From positions 1-50,970 of the forward strand of contig NZ_VCKW01000027.1 in NCBI RefSeq assembly GCF_005889715.1: 50,970 bases of DNA. The letters are read 5' to 3'. The translations under genes and the position numbers were made by a program. The notes below the pieces were generated by a model that was given only the letters and a program-made list of their open reading frames with translations, ran no database searches and was not told where the DNA came from. Of this stretch, positions 1 through 10,258 are shown in pieces. Each line of letters begins with the position of its first letter. Position 1 is the stretch's first letter. The DNA comes from Actinomadura soli. Lineage in GTDB: Bacteria; Actinomycetota; Actinomycetes; Streptosporangiales; Streptosporangiaceae.

Positions 1-1
1 C

Positions 2-976
2 AAGCCGATGGTGGACGACCTGATCGGATTCGCCCGGTCGTGGCGGCCCGACCTGGTGCTGTGGGATCCGCTGTCGTTCCCCTCGCCCATCGCGGCGCGC
101 GAATGCGGGGCGGCCCACGCCCGGGTGCTGTGGGCCATCGACCATATGGGCTGGACGAGGACCAGGCTGCTCGACCGGCTCGACGCCCTCGATCGGCTTG
201 ACAGCCCGCGGAGCCGGCCGCCTGAGGATCCCCTGGACCCGATGGCGAGCATGATGAAGCCGACCCTGCGGCGCCTGGGCCACGACTTCGACGAGGAACT
301 GATCGTGGGCCAGTGGACCGTCGACCTGATGCCGCCGCGGATGCGGCTGCCCGTCGATCTGCGCTACGTACCTGTCCAGATGGTTCCGTACACCGGCGCG
401 GGCGTCCTTCCAGAGTGGCTGTACGAGCGGCCGAGCCGCCCGCGGGTCTGCCTGACGCTGGGCCTGAGCTCGCGGCACTTCTTCGCGAGGAACTACGGGG
501 TTCCCGTCGGGGATCTGCTGGAGATGGTCGCCGACCTCGACCTGGAGCTGGTGGCCACGCTGAACGACGCGCAGCTCGCCTCGGTGGACCGCGTCCCGCC
601 CAACGTGAGGGTGGAGGACTACGTTCCGCTCACCCAGCTCCTGCCGACCTGCTCGGCGATCGTCCATCACGGCGGCGCCGGCACCTTCGCCGCGGCCGTG
701 CCCGCGCGGGTGCCGCAGCTCGTCATCCCGACGGAGGGCGCGGAGCGGGTCGAGGTGGGCGAGCATGTCAGGGCCCGGGGCGCCGGGCTGTCGATGCCGA
801 CCGTCGAGAGCGGCCTGCTCACCGTCGACGACGTGAAGAAGTCGCTGGTGCGCATCCTGAACGAGCCGTCCTTCCGGAAGGGGGCCGATGAGCTGTACGC
901 GGATCTGGCGGCCACGCCGTCCCCTCGCGACGCCGTCCCGATCCTGGAGGACCTCATGGCTGAGTACCGCCGCTAA
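2..976 (+). CDS. Glycosyltransferase, GT1/EryCIII-like (5' end outside window)
   Basis: Transfers a nucleotide-activated deoxysugar to the polyketide aglycone (known role of the family). The frame is open to the left edge (residues K-P before the first Met), so about 70-90 N-terminal residues are missing compared with the usual 380-420. The C-terminal donor-binding half is intact, with the signature HHGGAGTFAAAVPARVPQ followed by a VIPTEGAERVEVGE-like stretch typical of antibiotic glycosyltransferases. It lies 9 bp upstream of the exporter gene and in an operon with sugar epimerase and aminotransferase genes, so an amino-deoxysugar donor is likely (inference). The Met at position 8 is internal and not a believable start. 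Confidence 0.9.
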   Translation, partial: KPMVDDLIGFARSWRPDLVLWDPLSFPSPIAARECGAAHARVLWAIDHMGWTRTRLLDRLDALDRLDSPRSRPPEDPLDPMASMMKPTLRRLGHDFDEELIVGQWTVDLMPPRMRLPVDLRYVPVQMVPYTGAGVLPEWLYERPSRPRVCLTLGLSSRHFFARNYGVPVGDLLEMVADLDLELVATLNDAQLASVDRVPPNVRVEDYVPLTQLLPTCSAIVHHGGAGTFAAAVPARVPQLVIPTEGAERVEVGEHVRARGAGLSMPTVESGLLTVDDVKKSLVRILNEPSFRKGADELYADLAATPSPRDAVPILEDLMAEYRR

Positions 977-985
977 GGGAATCCC

Positions 986-3184
986 GTGAACATGGACACC
1001 TCTGAGGGCGCGCAGGGTGGAGCCGGCCGTGCGGGAGCGCGCGAGTGGGCCGGGCTCGCCGTGGTGGCGCTGCCCATCCTGGTCGTCTCCGCCGATCTGA
1101 ACGTGCTGCACCTCGCGGTGCCGAAGCTGAGCGCCGACCTGCGTCCCGGCGCCGCGCAACTGCTCTGGATCACCGACGTCTACGGCTTTGTGATCGCCGG
1201 GCTCCTGATCACCATGGGCACGCTGGGCGACCGGATCGGCAGGCGCCGGCTGCTGCTGTGGGGCTCGGCGGCCTTCGGCGCCGCGTCCGTGCTCACCGCG
1301 CTGGCGCCGAGCGCGGAGCTGCTCATCGGGGCGCGGGCGTTGCTGGGGATCGCCGGGGCGATGCTGCTGCCGTCCGCGCTGTCGCTGATCAGGGCCGCGT
1401 TCCACGACCCCGGGCAACGGAAGATCGCCATCGCGGTCTGGATCACCGCGTTCTCCGTGGGCAGCGCGCTGGGTCCGCTGATGGGCGGAGTGCTGCTGCA
1501 GCGCTTCTGGTGGGGCTCGGTGTTCCTGCCCGGCGTGGCGGCCATCGTGCCGCTGCTCGCCACCGGTCGCGCGCTGCTGCCGGAGTACCGCGATCCGGGT
1601 GCGGGCCGGCTCGACCTGCCGAGCGCGGCCCTGTCGCTGGGCGCGGTGCTGGCGGTGGTGTACGGCCTCAAGCAGATCGCCGAGTACGGTGCGGGACCGG
1701 CCGCGGGCGCGGCCATCCTGGCCGGCTCCGCGGTCGGAGCGGTCTTCCTGCGCCGTCAGGCCCGGCTGGCCGATCCGCTGATCGACCTGCGGCTGTTCGC
1801 CGACCGGGTCTTCAGCGGCGCGCTGGCCGCGCAGGCGCTGGGCGTCTTCATCATGGGCGGGACGTTCTTCTTCGTCGCCCAGTACCTGCAGCTCGTGCTG
1901 GCCCTGTCGCCGCTGGAGGCGGCGCTGTGGCTGGTGCCGACGGCCGTCGCCTTGGTGGCCGGCTCCATGGCGGCACCGCTGCTGACCCAGCGGATCCGCC
2001 CGGCCTACGTGATGGGCGGGGGGATGTTGCTGGCCGGGAGCGGATTCGCGGTCATGAGCCAGGCGGACGCCTCCGGCCTGACCTACGTGGTGGCCGGCTT
2101 CGTGCTCGTCGGCCTGGGACTCAGCCCGGTGGTGGCGCTCAGCACCGACATGATCGTCGGGGCCGCGCCACCCGAACGGGCCGGCTCCGCCTCGGGGATC
2201 TCCGAGTCCGGCAACGAGCTCGGCCAGGCGCTCGGCATCGCGGTCCTGGGCGGCGTCGGCACCGCCGTCTATCGCGGCCGGGTGGACGACTCCCTGCCCG
2301 CTGGCATTCCGGCCGAGAACGCGCAGGCCGCGCAGGACACGCTCGGCGCCGCGATCTCCGTGGCCCATGGGCTGCCCGCCCGCCTCTCGACCGAGCTGAT
2401 CGACGCCGCCCGCGCCGCGTTCACCGACGGCCTGCAAGTGGTGGCCCTGATCTGCGCGGCGATCGCCGCGGTGCTGGCTCTGCTCACCGTGACGCTGCTG
2501 CGCGCCACGCCTCCCGGCGCCGGACAGTCCCCCGAACAGTCGCCCGGTCAGTCTCCCGAACCGACCCCGGAGCCGGCCCCCGCTGCCGGCACGACCCCGA
2601 GGAGCGTTTCCGCGGACCTCCCCGACGTCACGCGCGAGGACGCGAGCGCCGTGCTGGTCGGGGAGCCGACCGCCGGCGGCACCGCGCTCGACTTCGAGCT
2701 CCGGGAGCCGCCTCCCGGCCTGCTGTCGCTCAGCCGCTTCGTGAGCGTCGACGGCGAAAGTGTCCTCCTCTACGCGCAGACGACAGGGGACGAGCGCACC
2801 GCCGAGCGGCTCCGGTCGCTCGGCGGCGACTACACCGAGTACGTCCTGTACCGCAGCCACGCGCCGGAGACCTCGCGTACCCCGGGGTGCGTCGTGGCGG
2901 TCAGTGTCGAGACCCGGGACGCGGCGGTGGCGCGGCGGTGGTCCGACGCCGTCATCGCGGCGCTGGAAAGCGACGGGCACGCCGGCGGGCTGTCGGCCCA
3001 TCTGCACATCAGCACGGACGGCAGGCGAGTCCTCAACTACGCCGAGTGGGTCGACGAACGAGCGCACCGCGCGGCCATGGACGACACCCACCCGGAGAGC
3101 CCGCAGTGGCGCCTGGTGCAGGAGATGCCCGGCGTGAAGCCACTCGGGTTCCGGCGCTACCACCTCGACCGCACGGTCCAGTGA
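986..3184 (+). CDS. MFS drug exporter fused to a tandem antibiotic-biosynthesis-monooxygenase (ABM) module
   Basis: The 732-residue protein has two parts. Residues about 20-505 are a 14-TM DHA2 (EmrB/QacA) proton antiporter with motif A (GDRIGRRR, about 81-88) and motif C (GSALGPLMGG, about 159-168). A Pro/Ser/Glu-rich linker (about 505-560, repeated QSPE/QSPG/TPEP) leads to about 165 residues resembling two consecutive ABM ferredoxin-like folds: LLSLSRFVSVDGES... then VVAVSVETRD...SAHLHISTDGRRVLNYAEWVDE. Tandem-ABM proteins in angucycline pathways include the B-ring-opening oxygenases JadG and GilOII (known family). Here the enzyme is tethered to a membrane exporter. The GTG start at 986 has AGGGA 5 nt upstream. 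An FMN reductase is encoded 1.8 kb downstream. No stop or frameshift separates the two parts. Confidence 0.88.
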   Translation: MNMDTSEGAQGGAGRAGAREWAGLAVVALPILVVSADLNVLHLAVPKLSADLRPGAAQLLWITDVYGFVIAGLLITMGTLGDRIGRRRLLLWGSAAFGAASVLTALAPSAELLIGARALLGIAGAMLLPSALSLIRAAFHDPGQRKIAIAVWITAFSVGSALGPLMGGVLLQRFWWGSVFLPGVAAIVPLLATGRALLPEYRDPGAGRLDLPSAALSLGAVLAVVYGLKQIAEYGAGPAAGAAILAGSAVGAVFLRRQARLADPLIDLRLFADRVFSGALAAQALGVFIMGGTFFFVAQYLQLVLALSPLEAALWLVPTAVALVAGSMAAPLLTQRIRPAYVMGGGMLLAGSGFAVMSQADASGLTYVVAGFVLVGLGLSPVVALSTDMIVGAAPPERAGSASGISESGNELGQALGIAVLGGVGTAVYRGRVDDSLPAGIPAENAQAAQDTLGAAISVAHGLPARLSTELIDAARAAFTDGLQVVALICAAIAAVLALLTVTLLRATPPGAGQSPEQSPGQSPEPTPEPAPAAGTTPRSVSADLPDVTREDASAVLVGEPTAGGTALDFELREPPPGLLSLSRFVSVDGESVLLYAQTTGDERTAERLRSLGGDYTEYVLYRSHAPETSRTPGCVVAVSVETRDAAVARRWSDAVIAALESDGHAGGLSAHLHISTDGRRVLNYAEWVDERAHRAAMDDTHPESPQWRLVQEMPGVKPLGFRRYHLDRTVQ

Positions 3185-3201
3185 CGAAGGGAGGTCGGCG
3201 G

Positions 3202-3831
3202 ATGCGACCGCTCGGTCTGGAAGGCGCCTGGCTCCTGGAGCCCGACATTCACACCGACGAGCGCGGCGCCTTCCACGAGTGGTTCCGCGACGAGCGGTTC
3301 GCGGCCGCGACCGGTCGGCCGCTGCGGGTCGCCCAAGCGAACCGCTCGGTCTCGCGCCGCGGTGTGCTGCGCGGCGTCCACTACGCCGACGTGCCGCCGG
3401 GGCAGGCGAAGTACGTGATGTGCGTCCGCGGGACGGTCATGGACGCCGTCGTCGACATCCGCACGGGCTCGCCATGGTTCGGCCGTGCCGAGACCGTACT
3501 GCTCGACTCCACGGCGGGACGGGCGGTCTACATCGCCGAGGGCCTCGGGCACGCGTTCATGGCGCTCACCGATGAGGCCACCGTCGTCTACCTGTGTTCG
3601 GAGGGGTACGCGCCGCGGCGCGAGCATGCGATCCACCTTCTCGACCCGGATCTGGCGATCGAGTGGCCGCGCGGCATCGAGCCGATCCTGTCGGACAAGG
3701 ACGCCGCCGCGCCGACCCTGAAAGCCGCCGAACAGGCCGGCGTGCTGCCGTCCTACGCGGACTGCCGGGCCCTCTACCGGCGGCTGCGCCAGGGAGCGCC
3801 GGTCGACGGCGAGTCCCCGAGAGTCCCGTGA
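3202..3831 (+). CDS. dTDP-4-keto-6-deoxyhexose 3,5- (or 5-) epimerase, RmlC family
   Basis: This 209-residue cupin epimerase of normal RmlC length inverts C3 and/or C5 of a TDP-4-keto-6-deoxysugar. Family marks are DERGAFHEWF near the N-terminus, RGVLRGVHY with the catalytic-base His, VVDIRTGSPWFG, and the block EGLGHAFMALTDEATVVYLCSEGYAPRREH with the Tyr region. The ATG at 3202 follows GGGAGG 6 nt upstream; the same frame is open far upstream inside the exporter gene, but that part is antisense noise. It sits between exporter and aminotransferase genes and matches the sugar branch started by the minus-strand rmlA and rmlB. Whether it is a mono- or di-epimerase cannot be told from sequence. 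Confidence 0.9.
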   Translation: MRPLGLEGAWLLEPDIHTDERGAFHEWFRDERFAAATGRPLRVAQANRSVSRRGVLRGVHYADVPPGQAKYVMCVRGTVMDAVVDIRTGSPWFGRAETVLLDSTAGRAVYIAEGLGHAFMALTDEATVVYLCSEGYAPRREHAIHLLDPDLAIEWPRGIEPILSDKDAAAPTLKAAEQAGVLPSYADCRALYRRLRQGAPVDGESPRVP

Positions 3832-3850
3832 GAGCCCCCGAGGAGAGATA

Positions 3851-5011
3851 ATGATCAACGTATTCCAGCCCAGCCTCGGCGAGGAGGAGCTGGCCGCCGT
3901 CGCGGAGGTCTTCGACAGCAACTGGCTGGGGCACGGTCCGCGCACCAGGGATTTCGAGGCCGCGTTCGCCGGGCACATCGGCGTCCCGCCGGACAACGTG
4001 GTCTTCATCAGCTCGGCCACCGACGGGCTCTTCCTGGCCACGGAGCTGCTCGGCTGCGGTCCGCAGGACGATGTCGTGCTTCCGTCCATCAGCTTCGTCG
4101 GCGCCGCCAACGCCGTGGCCGCCGCCGGCGCCCGGCCGGTGTTCTGCGATGTGGACCCGCACACCCTCAACCCGTCCGTCGAGGACGTCGAGCGCAGCCT
4201 GACGCCACGTACCAAGGCGGTCCTGCCCCTTCACTACGGGGGGTACCCCGGCGCCATCGACGAGATCGCCCTGCTGTGCCGCGAGCGCGGCATCACGCTG
4301 ATCGAGGACGCGGCCTGCGCAGTGACCTCCGCCATCGACGGCCGGGCGTGCGGCACCTTCGGCGATCTCGCGGTGTGGAGCTTCGACGCCATGAAGATCC
4401 TGGTCACCGGGGACGGCGGGATGCTGTACGCGCGCGATCCCGACCTCGCCCGGCGGGTCCGCGCACTGGCCTACCACGGCCTGGACCAGTTCAGCGGCCG
4501 GTCGAGGTCGGCCAAGGTGTCCCACCGGTGGTGGGAGCTGAACGTGCGCGACTTCGGGCACCGGATGATCGGCAACGACCTCACGGCCGCGATCGGCGGG
4601 GTGCAGCTCCGCAGGCTGCCCGAGTTCCAGCGCCGGCGCCGGGCCGCCGTGGAGGCCTACGACAGCCTGCTGGCCGGAATCCCGGGAGTGCGGCTGCCGC
4701 CGCGGCTGCCCGCCGGGCACACCACGTCGTACTACTTCTACTGGGTGCAGTTGCCCCCGGCGGTCAGGGACCGGGTCGCGGCCGACCTTCTCAGCCGCGG
4801 CGTCTACACCACGTTCCGCTACCCGCCGCTGCACAAGGTGCCCGCCTACCGGGCCGGGGCCGAGCTGCCCGGTGCCGAACAGGCGGCCCAGAGCACCCTG
4901 CTGCTCCCGGTGCACCAGAGCCTGGACGACGCGGACGTGCGCACGGTGGCCACCGAGTTCCGCGACGCCGTCGAGCGTGCCGCCACCACGGCACACGCGA
5001 AGCACCGCTGA
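3851..5011 (+). CDS. PLP-dependent sugar aminotransferase (DegT/DnrJ/EryC1/StrS)
   Basis: This 386-residue aminotransferase adds an amino group to a keto-sugar nucleotide. The PLP lysine is K182 in WSFDAMKILVTGDGG, and the PLP-phosphate/pyridine region includes IEDAAC (D153). The N-terminus FQPSLGEEELAAVAEVFDSNWLGHGP resembles the perosamine/4-aminotransferase branch (CalS13-, RfbE-like), so a 4-amino-4,6-dideoxyhexose is the simplest product. No 3,4-ketoisomerase, 2,3-dehydratase or N-methyltransferase is visible here, but genes left of the window could add them. The start has GAGGAGAGATA just upstream and the gene is 19 bp from the epimerase. Confidence 0.92.
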   Translation: MINVFQPSLGEEELAAVAEVFDSNWLGHGPRTRDFEAAFAGHIGVPPDNVVFISSATDGLFLATELLGCGPQDDVVLPSISFVGAANAVAAAGARPVFCDVDPHTLNPSVEDVERSLTPRTKAVLPLHYGGYPGAIDEIALLCRERGITLIEDAACAVTSAIDGRACGTFGDLAVWSFDAMKILVTGDGGMLYARDPDLARRVRALAYHGLDQFSGRSRSAKVSHRWWELNVRDFGHRMIGNDLTAAIGGVQLRRLPEFQRRRRAAVEAYDSLLAGIPGVRLPPRLPAGHTTSYYFYWVQLPPAVRDRVAADLLSRGVYTTFRYPPLHKVPAYRAGAELPGAEQAAQSTLLLPVHQSLDDADVRTVATEFRDAVERAATTAHAKHR

Positions 5012-5031
5012 CCCCGAGGAGGAGAGAGATC

Positions 5032-5604
5032 ATGAACGGAGGCAGGCTGCGACTCGCCGTGATCATAGGCAGCACCCGGGAAGGGCGGTTCGGCCCGACC
5101 GCGGCCCGCTGGTTCCTCGGCCAGGCCCGCCAGCGGCGGGAGATGGACATCGACGTCCTCGACCTCGCCGAGGCCCGGCTCCCCGCGGTGCTCACCCAGG
5201 ACCCGCCCCCGGAAGTGGAGGCCGTCGGCCGCCGGCTGTCCGCCGCCGACGCGTACGTGGTGGTGACCGCCGAGTACAACCACAGTTTCCCGGCGAGCCT
5301 CAAGAACGCGATCGACTGGTTCCTCACCGAATGGCAGGCCAAGCCGGTCGGGTTCGTCTCCTACGGGGGCGTGGCCGGTGGGCTGCGCGCGGTGGAGCAG
5401 CTCCGCCTGGTCTTCGCCGAGCTGCACGCGGTCACCGTCAGGGACTCGGTGAGCTTCTACAACTATCCCGACCAGTTCGACGACGCGGGCGACCCCGTCG
5501 ACCCCGAGACGTGCAACGGCGCCGCGAAGGTCATGCTCGACCAGCTCGCCTGGTGGGCCGGTGCCCTCCGCGAGGCGCGGGCACGAACCCCCTACGGGTC
5601 CTGA
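5032..5604 (+). CDS. NAD(P)H-dependent FMN reductase
   Basis: This 190-residue flavodoxin-fold reductase matches the usual length of the family. The phosphate-binding loop is GSTREGRFGPTAARWF near the N-terminus, and TAEYNHSFPASLKNAIDWF is the classic flavin-contact motif. The ATG at 5032 follows a strong GAGGAGGAGAG site. It is the last gene of the plus-strand operon. Reductases of this type provide reduced flavin to oxygenases; the ABM module fused to the exporter or the FAD oxygenases are possible clients (inference). It converges on the acyl-CoA carboxylase alpha gene. Confidence 0.9.
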   Translation: MNGGRLRLAVIIGSTREGRFGPTAARWFLGQARQRREMDIDVLDLAEARLPAVLTQDPPPEVEAVGRRLSAADAYVVVTAEYNHSFPASLKNAIDWFLTEWQAKPVGFVSYGGVAGGLRAVEQLRLVFAELHAVTVRDSVSFYNYPDQFDDAGDPVDPETCNGAAKVMLDQLAWWAGALREARARTPYGS

Positions 5605-5610
5605 CCCCCG

Positions 5611-5661
5611 CCCGTCACGGAACCCTGCCCGTCACGGAACCCTGCCCGTCACGGATCCCGG
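5611..5661. repeat. Three tandem copies of a 17-bp unit between convergent operons
   Basis: CCCGTCACGGAACCCTG occurs at 5611-5627 and 5628-5644, and a third copy with changes at its end occupies 5645-5661. The third copy runs through the stop codon of the minus-strand carboxylase gene. The array is almost the whole 44-bp gap between the two converging operons. No hairpin with a T-tract is evident, so its role is unknown; it may have arisen by replication slippage. Confidence 0.85.
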
Positions 5662-7442
5662 ACCTCGCAGATGATGTCGCCGGCCGAGACGGCGGCCCCG
5701 GGTTCGGCCGTCAGACCGGCGACGATGCCCGGCCGATGGGCGTACAGGGGCTGCTCCATCTTCATGGCTTCGAGCACCGCGACGAGGTCGCCCTCGTCGA
5801 CGCGGCGGCCGTTCTCGACCGCGACCTTGGCGACGGTGCCCTGCAACGGCGCGGTGAGCGCCGCGCCGGGGACCGCCCCGCCCGTCCCCGCACCCGGGAG
5901 CGAGGCGGGCCGGGGTCTGGCCGGGCCGCCCTTCGGAGGGGATGCCGTCCCGGCGGACGGTCCCAGGGACGACGGCACGGAGACGTCCAGCCGCCTGCCG
6001 TCGACCTCGACCACGATCGTCTCGCGGGGCTCGTCCGCAGCATCGGGTCCGCCGCCGGGTGACGGCGTGTGCGGCGGGATCTCGTTGACGAACTCGGTCT
6101 CGATCCACCGGGTGTGGACGTCGAACGGGCCGTCGGAGCCGTACAGCTCCGGGGCGAAGGCCGGGTCGCGGACCACCGCGCGGTGAAAGGGGATGACCGT
6201 GGGCAGGCCCTCCACCGCGAACTCGTCCAGGGCGCGGGCCGCACGGCGCAGGGCCTCCTCGCGGGTGGCGCCGGTGACGATCAGCTTGGCCAGCAGCGGG
6301 TCCCACGCCGGTCCGATCACCGAGCCGGGCTGCACGCCGCTGTCGAGCCGCACGCCCGGGCCGGCGGGCGCCCGCATGGCGGTGACGGTGCCTGGCGCGG
6401 GCAGGAAGCCGCGGCCGGGATCCTCGCCGTTGACGCGGAACTCGATGGAGTGCCCGCGCACCGGCGGGCTGTCGTACCCGATCCGCTCGCCCTCGGCGAT
6501 GCGGAACATCTCCCGGACGAGGTCGATGCCGGTGACCTCCTCGGTGACCGGGTGCTCGACCTGCAGCCGGGTGTTGACCTCAAGGAACGAGATCGTCCCG
6601 TCCGCCACCAGGAACTCGCAGGTGCCCGCCCCCACATAGCCGGCCTCCCGCAGGATCGCCTCGGACGAGGCGCGCAGCAGGCCGGTCTGCTCCTCGCTCA
6701 GGAACGGCGCGGGCGCCTCCTCGACGAGCTTCTGGTGGCGGCGCTGCAGCGAGCAGTCGCGTGTGGAGACCACCACGACCTCGCCGTGCGCGTCGGCCAG
6801 GCACTGGGTCTCCACGTGCCGGGGCCGGTCCAGGTAGCGCTCCACGAAGCACTCGCCGCGGCCGAAGGCGCCGACGGCCTCGCGCACCGCCGACTCGTAC
6901 AGCTCGGGGATCTCCGTCAGGGTACGGGCGACCCGCAGCCCGCGCCCGCCGCCGCCGTGCGCCGCCTTGATCGCGATCGGCGTTCCGTGCCGCTCGGCGA
7001 ACGCCAGCACCTCATCGGCGCCCCGCACCGGGTCGCGCGTGCCGGGCTCCAGCGGGGCGCCCGCCCGCTCGGCGATCCGGCGGGCCGACACCTTGTCGCC
7101 GAGGGCGCTGATGGCCTGCGGCGGCGGGCCGATCCAGGTCAGGCCCGCGTCCAGAACCGCCTGTGCGAAGCCGGCGTTCTCGGACAGGAAGCCGTAACCG
7201 GGGTGGACAGCGTCGGCGCCGACGCGCGACGCCGCCTCGATCACCTTGGCACCGTCGAGGTAGCTCGCGGCGGGGGTGTCGCCCCCGAGCGCGTACGCCT
7301 CGTCGGCGGCGTGCACGTGCGGCGCGCCGCGGTCCGGGTCGGCGTAGACGGCGGCGCTCGCGATCCCGGCGTCCTTGCAGGCCCGGGCGATGCGTACCGC
7401 GATCTCACCACGGTTGGCGATCAGAACCTTGTGCAGTGTCAT
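5649..7442 (-). CDS. Acyl-CoA carboxylase alpha subunit (biotin carboxylase + BCCP)
   Basis: This 597-residue protein carboxylates biotin with ATP and bicarbonate and carries the carboxybiotin to the beta subunit to make malonyl- or methylmalonyl-CoA. It begins [22 protein letters not shown], has the ATP-grasp glycine loop [11 protein letters not shown] and the active-site stretch [20 protein letters not shown]. It ends with a biotinyl domain carrying EAMKMEQPL (biotin on the Lys). The ATG at 7442 has AGAGAGG upstream. It is the last gene of the long minus-strand operon and overlaps the epsilon gene by 38 nt. In a polyketide cluster it probably raises the malonyl-CoA pool. Confidence 0.95.
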   Translation of the reverse strand: MTLHKVLIANRGEIAVRIARACKDAGIASAAVYADPDRGAPHVHAADEAYALGGDTPAASYLDGAKVIEAASRVGADAVHPGYGFLSENAGFAQAVLDAGLTWIGPPPQAISALGDKVSARRIAERAGAPLEPGTRDPVRGADEVLAFAERHGTPIAIKAAHGGGGRGLRVARTLTEIPELYESAVREAVGAFGRGECFVERYLDRPRHVETQCLADAHGEVVVVSTRDCSLQRRHQKLVEEAPAPFLSEEQTGLLRASSEAILREAGYVGAGTCEFLVADGTISFLEVNTRLQVEHPVTEEVTGIDLVREMFRIAEGERIGYDSPPVRGHSIEFRVNGEDPGRGFLPAPGTVTAMRAPAGPGVRLDSGVQPGSVIGPAWDPLLAKLIVTGATREEALRRAARALDEFAVEGLPTVIPFHRAVVRDPAFAPELYGSDGPFDVHTRWIETEFVNEIPPHTPSPGGGPDAADEPRETIVVEVDGRRLDVSVPSSLGPSAGTASPPKGGPARPRPASLPGAGTGGAVPGAALTAPLQGTVAKVAVENGRRVDEGDLVAVLEAMKMEQPLYAHRPGIVAGLTAEPGAAVSAGDIICEVRDP

Positions 7443-7671
7443 GGCGCACCTCTCTCGCTCGCCGCCCGTCCCGCCAGCTGTGCGGCGGCTGGAAGGCAGG
7501 GGGCCGCCATGCGGCCGTCGCCCGGCGGTCCCGCGCGCGCCCGCGCTCGGCCGTGGCGCGGCGGGCGCGGAGCAGCAGCACCGCGGTGATCGCGGCCAGG
7601 TCCTCGGGCCGGGCGCTGCCCCCCTCGATCCGCAGGAGAGGGGCGGGCCGGGCGGTGTCTGGACGGGTCAC
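7405..7671 (-). CDS. Acyl-CoA carboxylase epsilon subunit (AccE/PccE-like)
   Basis: This 88-residue protein has the typical epsilon-subunit layout: [27 protein letters not shown], then an Arg/Ala-rich segment, then [15 protein letters not shown]. Epsilon subunits stabilise the actinobacterial alpha-beta complex (known). I chose GTG at 7671 because GGAGGGAGG lies 9 nt upstream; an upstream ATG at 7725 has no good ribosome site and would overlap the beta gene. It lies between beta and alpha genes. Confidence 0.85.
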   Translation of the reverse strand: MTRPDTARPAPLLRIEGGSARPEDLAAITAVLLLRARRATAERGRARDRRATAAWRPPAFQPPHSWRDGRRAREVRHDTAQGSDRQPW

Positions 7672-7731
7672 AAAGACAAGCCTCCCTCCGCGTACGGCTC
7701 CGGGGCGTGTGCTTTCCGTTGCCACGGGCGC

Positions 7732-9268
<1,537 letters not shown>

Positions 9269-9282
<14 letters not shown>

Positions 9283-10258
9283 GTGCCGCACCTCCGGTTC
9301 TGGCCGGACGCCACCAGGCGGCGTTCTCCCGGTACCACCGCACGACCTCGCGCAGCCCCTCGTCGAACGACCGGCGCGGCGCGTAGCCGAGCTCGCGGCG
9401 GATCCTGGAGTCGTCGATCGCGTACCTCAGGTCGTGGCCCTTGCGGTCGGGCACCTGGCGGACGAGGGACCAGTCCGCCCCGCACAGCTCCAGCAGCCGG
9501 GCGGTGATCTCCCGGTTGGTCAGCGCGGTGCCGCCGCCGATGTTGTAGATCTGACCCTCGGCACCGCCGGTGAGGACCCGCTGTATGCCCAGGCAGTGAT
9601 CCTCCACGTGCACCCACTCCCGCACGTTGCGGCCGTCCCCGTACAGCGGTACCGGCTCGCCCTCGAGCAGCCTGGTGGTGAACAGCGGGATCAGCTTCTC
9701 CGGGTGCTGGTACGGCCCGTAGTTGTTGGTGCAGCGGGTGATCCGCACGTCCAGGCCATGCGTCCGCCAGTAGGCGTGAGCGACGAGGTCGGCGCCCGCC
9801 TTGGACGCGGCGTAGGGCGAGTTGGGCTGCAGCGGCTCCCGCTCGGTCCACGAGCCGGTCTCGATCGACCCGTACACCTCGTCGGTGGAGACGTGCAGCA
9901 CCCTCGGCACCCGGGCCGACAGGCAGGCGTCGAGCAGGATCTGCGTGCCCTGCACGTTGGTGCTGGTGAACTCGCCGGGGTCGGTCAGCGACCGGTCGAC
10001 GTGCGAGGCCGCCGCGAAGTGGACGACGGCGTGGTGCCCCGGCATCAGGAGAGCGAGCAGCTCGTGGTCGCGGATGTCGCCCCTGACCATGGTGAGCCGG
10101 GGATGGTCGAGGGGCAGGTTGCCGGGGTTGCCGGCATAGGTGAGGCTGTCGAGCACGGTGACCTCGGCGTCGTGGAACCCGGGATAGCCGTTGGCCAGGA
10201 GCGTGCGGGCATAGCAGGAGCCGACGAATCCGGCGCCTCCGGTGATCAGGATCCTCAT
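9269..10258 (-). CDS. rmlB: dTDP-glucose 4,6-dehydratase
   Basis: This 329-residue extended SDR converts TDP-glucose to TDP-4-keto-6-deoxyglucose, the entry to deoxysugars. Seen: NAD-binding TGGAGFVGS at the N-terminus, HFAAASHVDRS, the dehydratase signature VSTDEVYGS (Thr-Asp-Glu triad), SPYAASKAGAD (YxxxK), RCTNNYGPYQHPEKLIPLF and GDGRNVREWVHVEDHC. Length and motifs are normal. Its ATG overlaps the rmlA stop by 4 bp (ATGA), so the two are translationally coupled. Confidence 0.97.

Noticed and set aside
1045..3201. Long plus-strand frame running into the epimerase gene
   Set aside because: It is an Arg/Ala/Gly-rich out-of-frame reading of the exporter gene; only the part from 3202 has a ribosome site and the RmlC fold.
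3566..5005. 479-residue minus-strand frame opposite the aminotransferase
   Set aside because: Its residues (Val/Gly/His/Arg-rich) are a mirror of the high-GC coding strand; no motif or ribosome site.
6069..7589. 506-residue plus-strand frame opposite the carboxylase alpha gene
   Set aside because: Shadow of a strongly conserved biotin carboxylase on the other strand.
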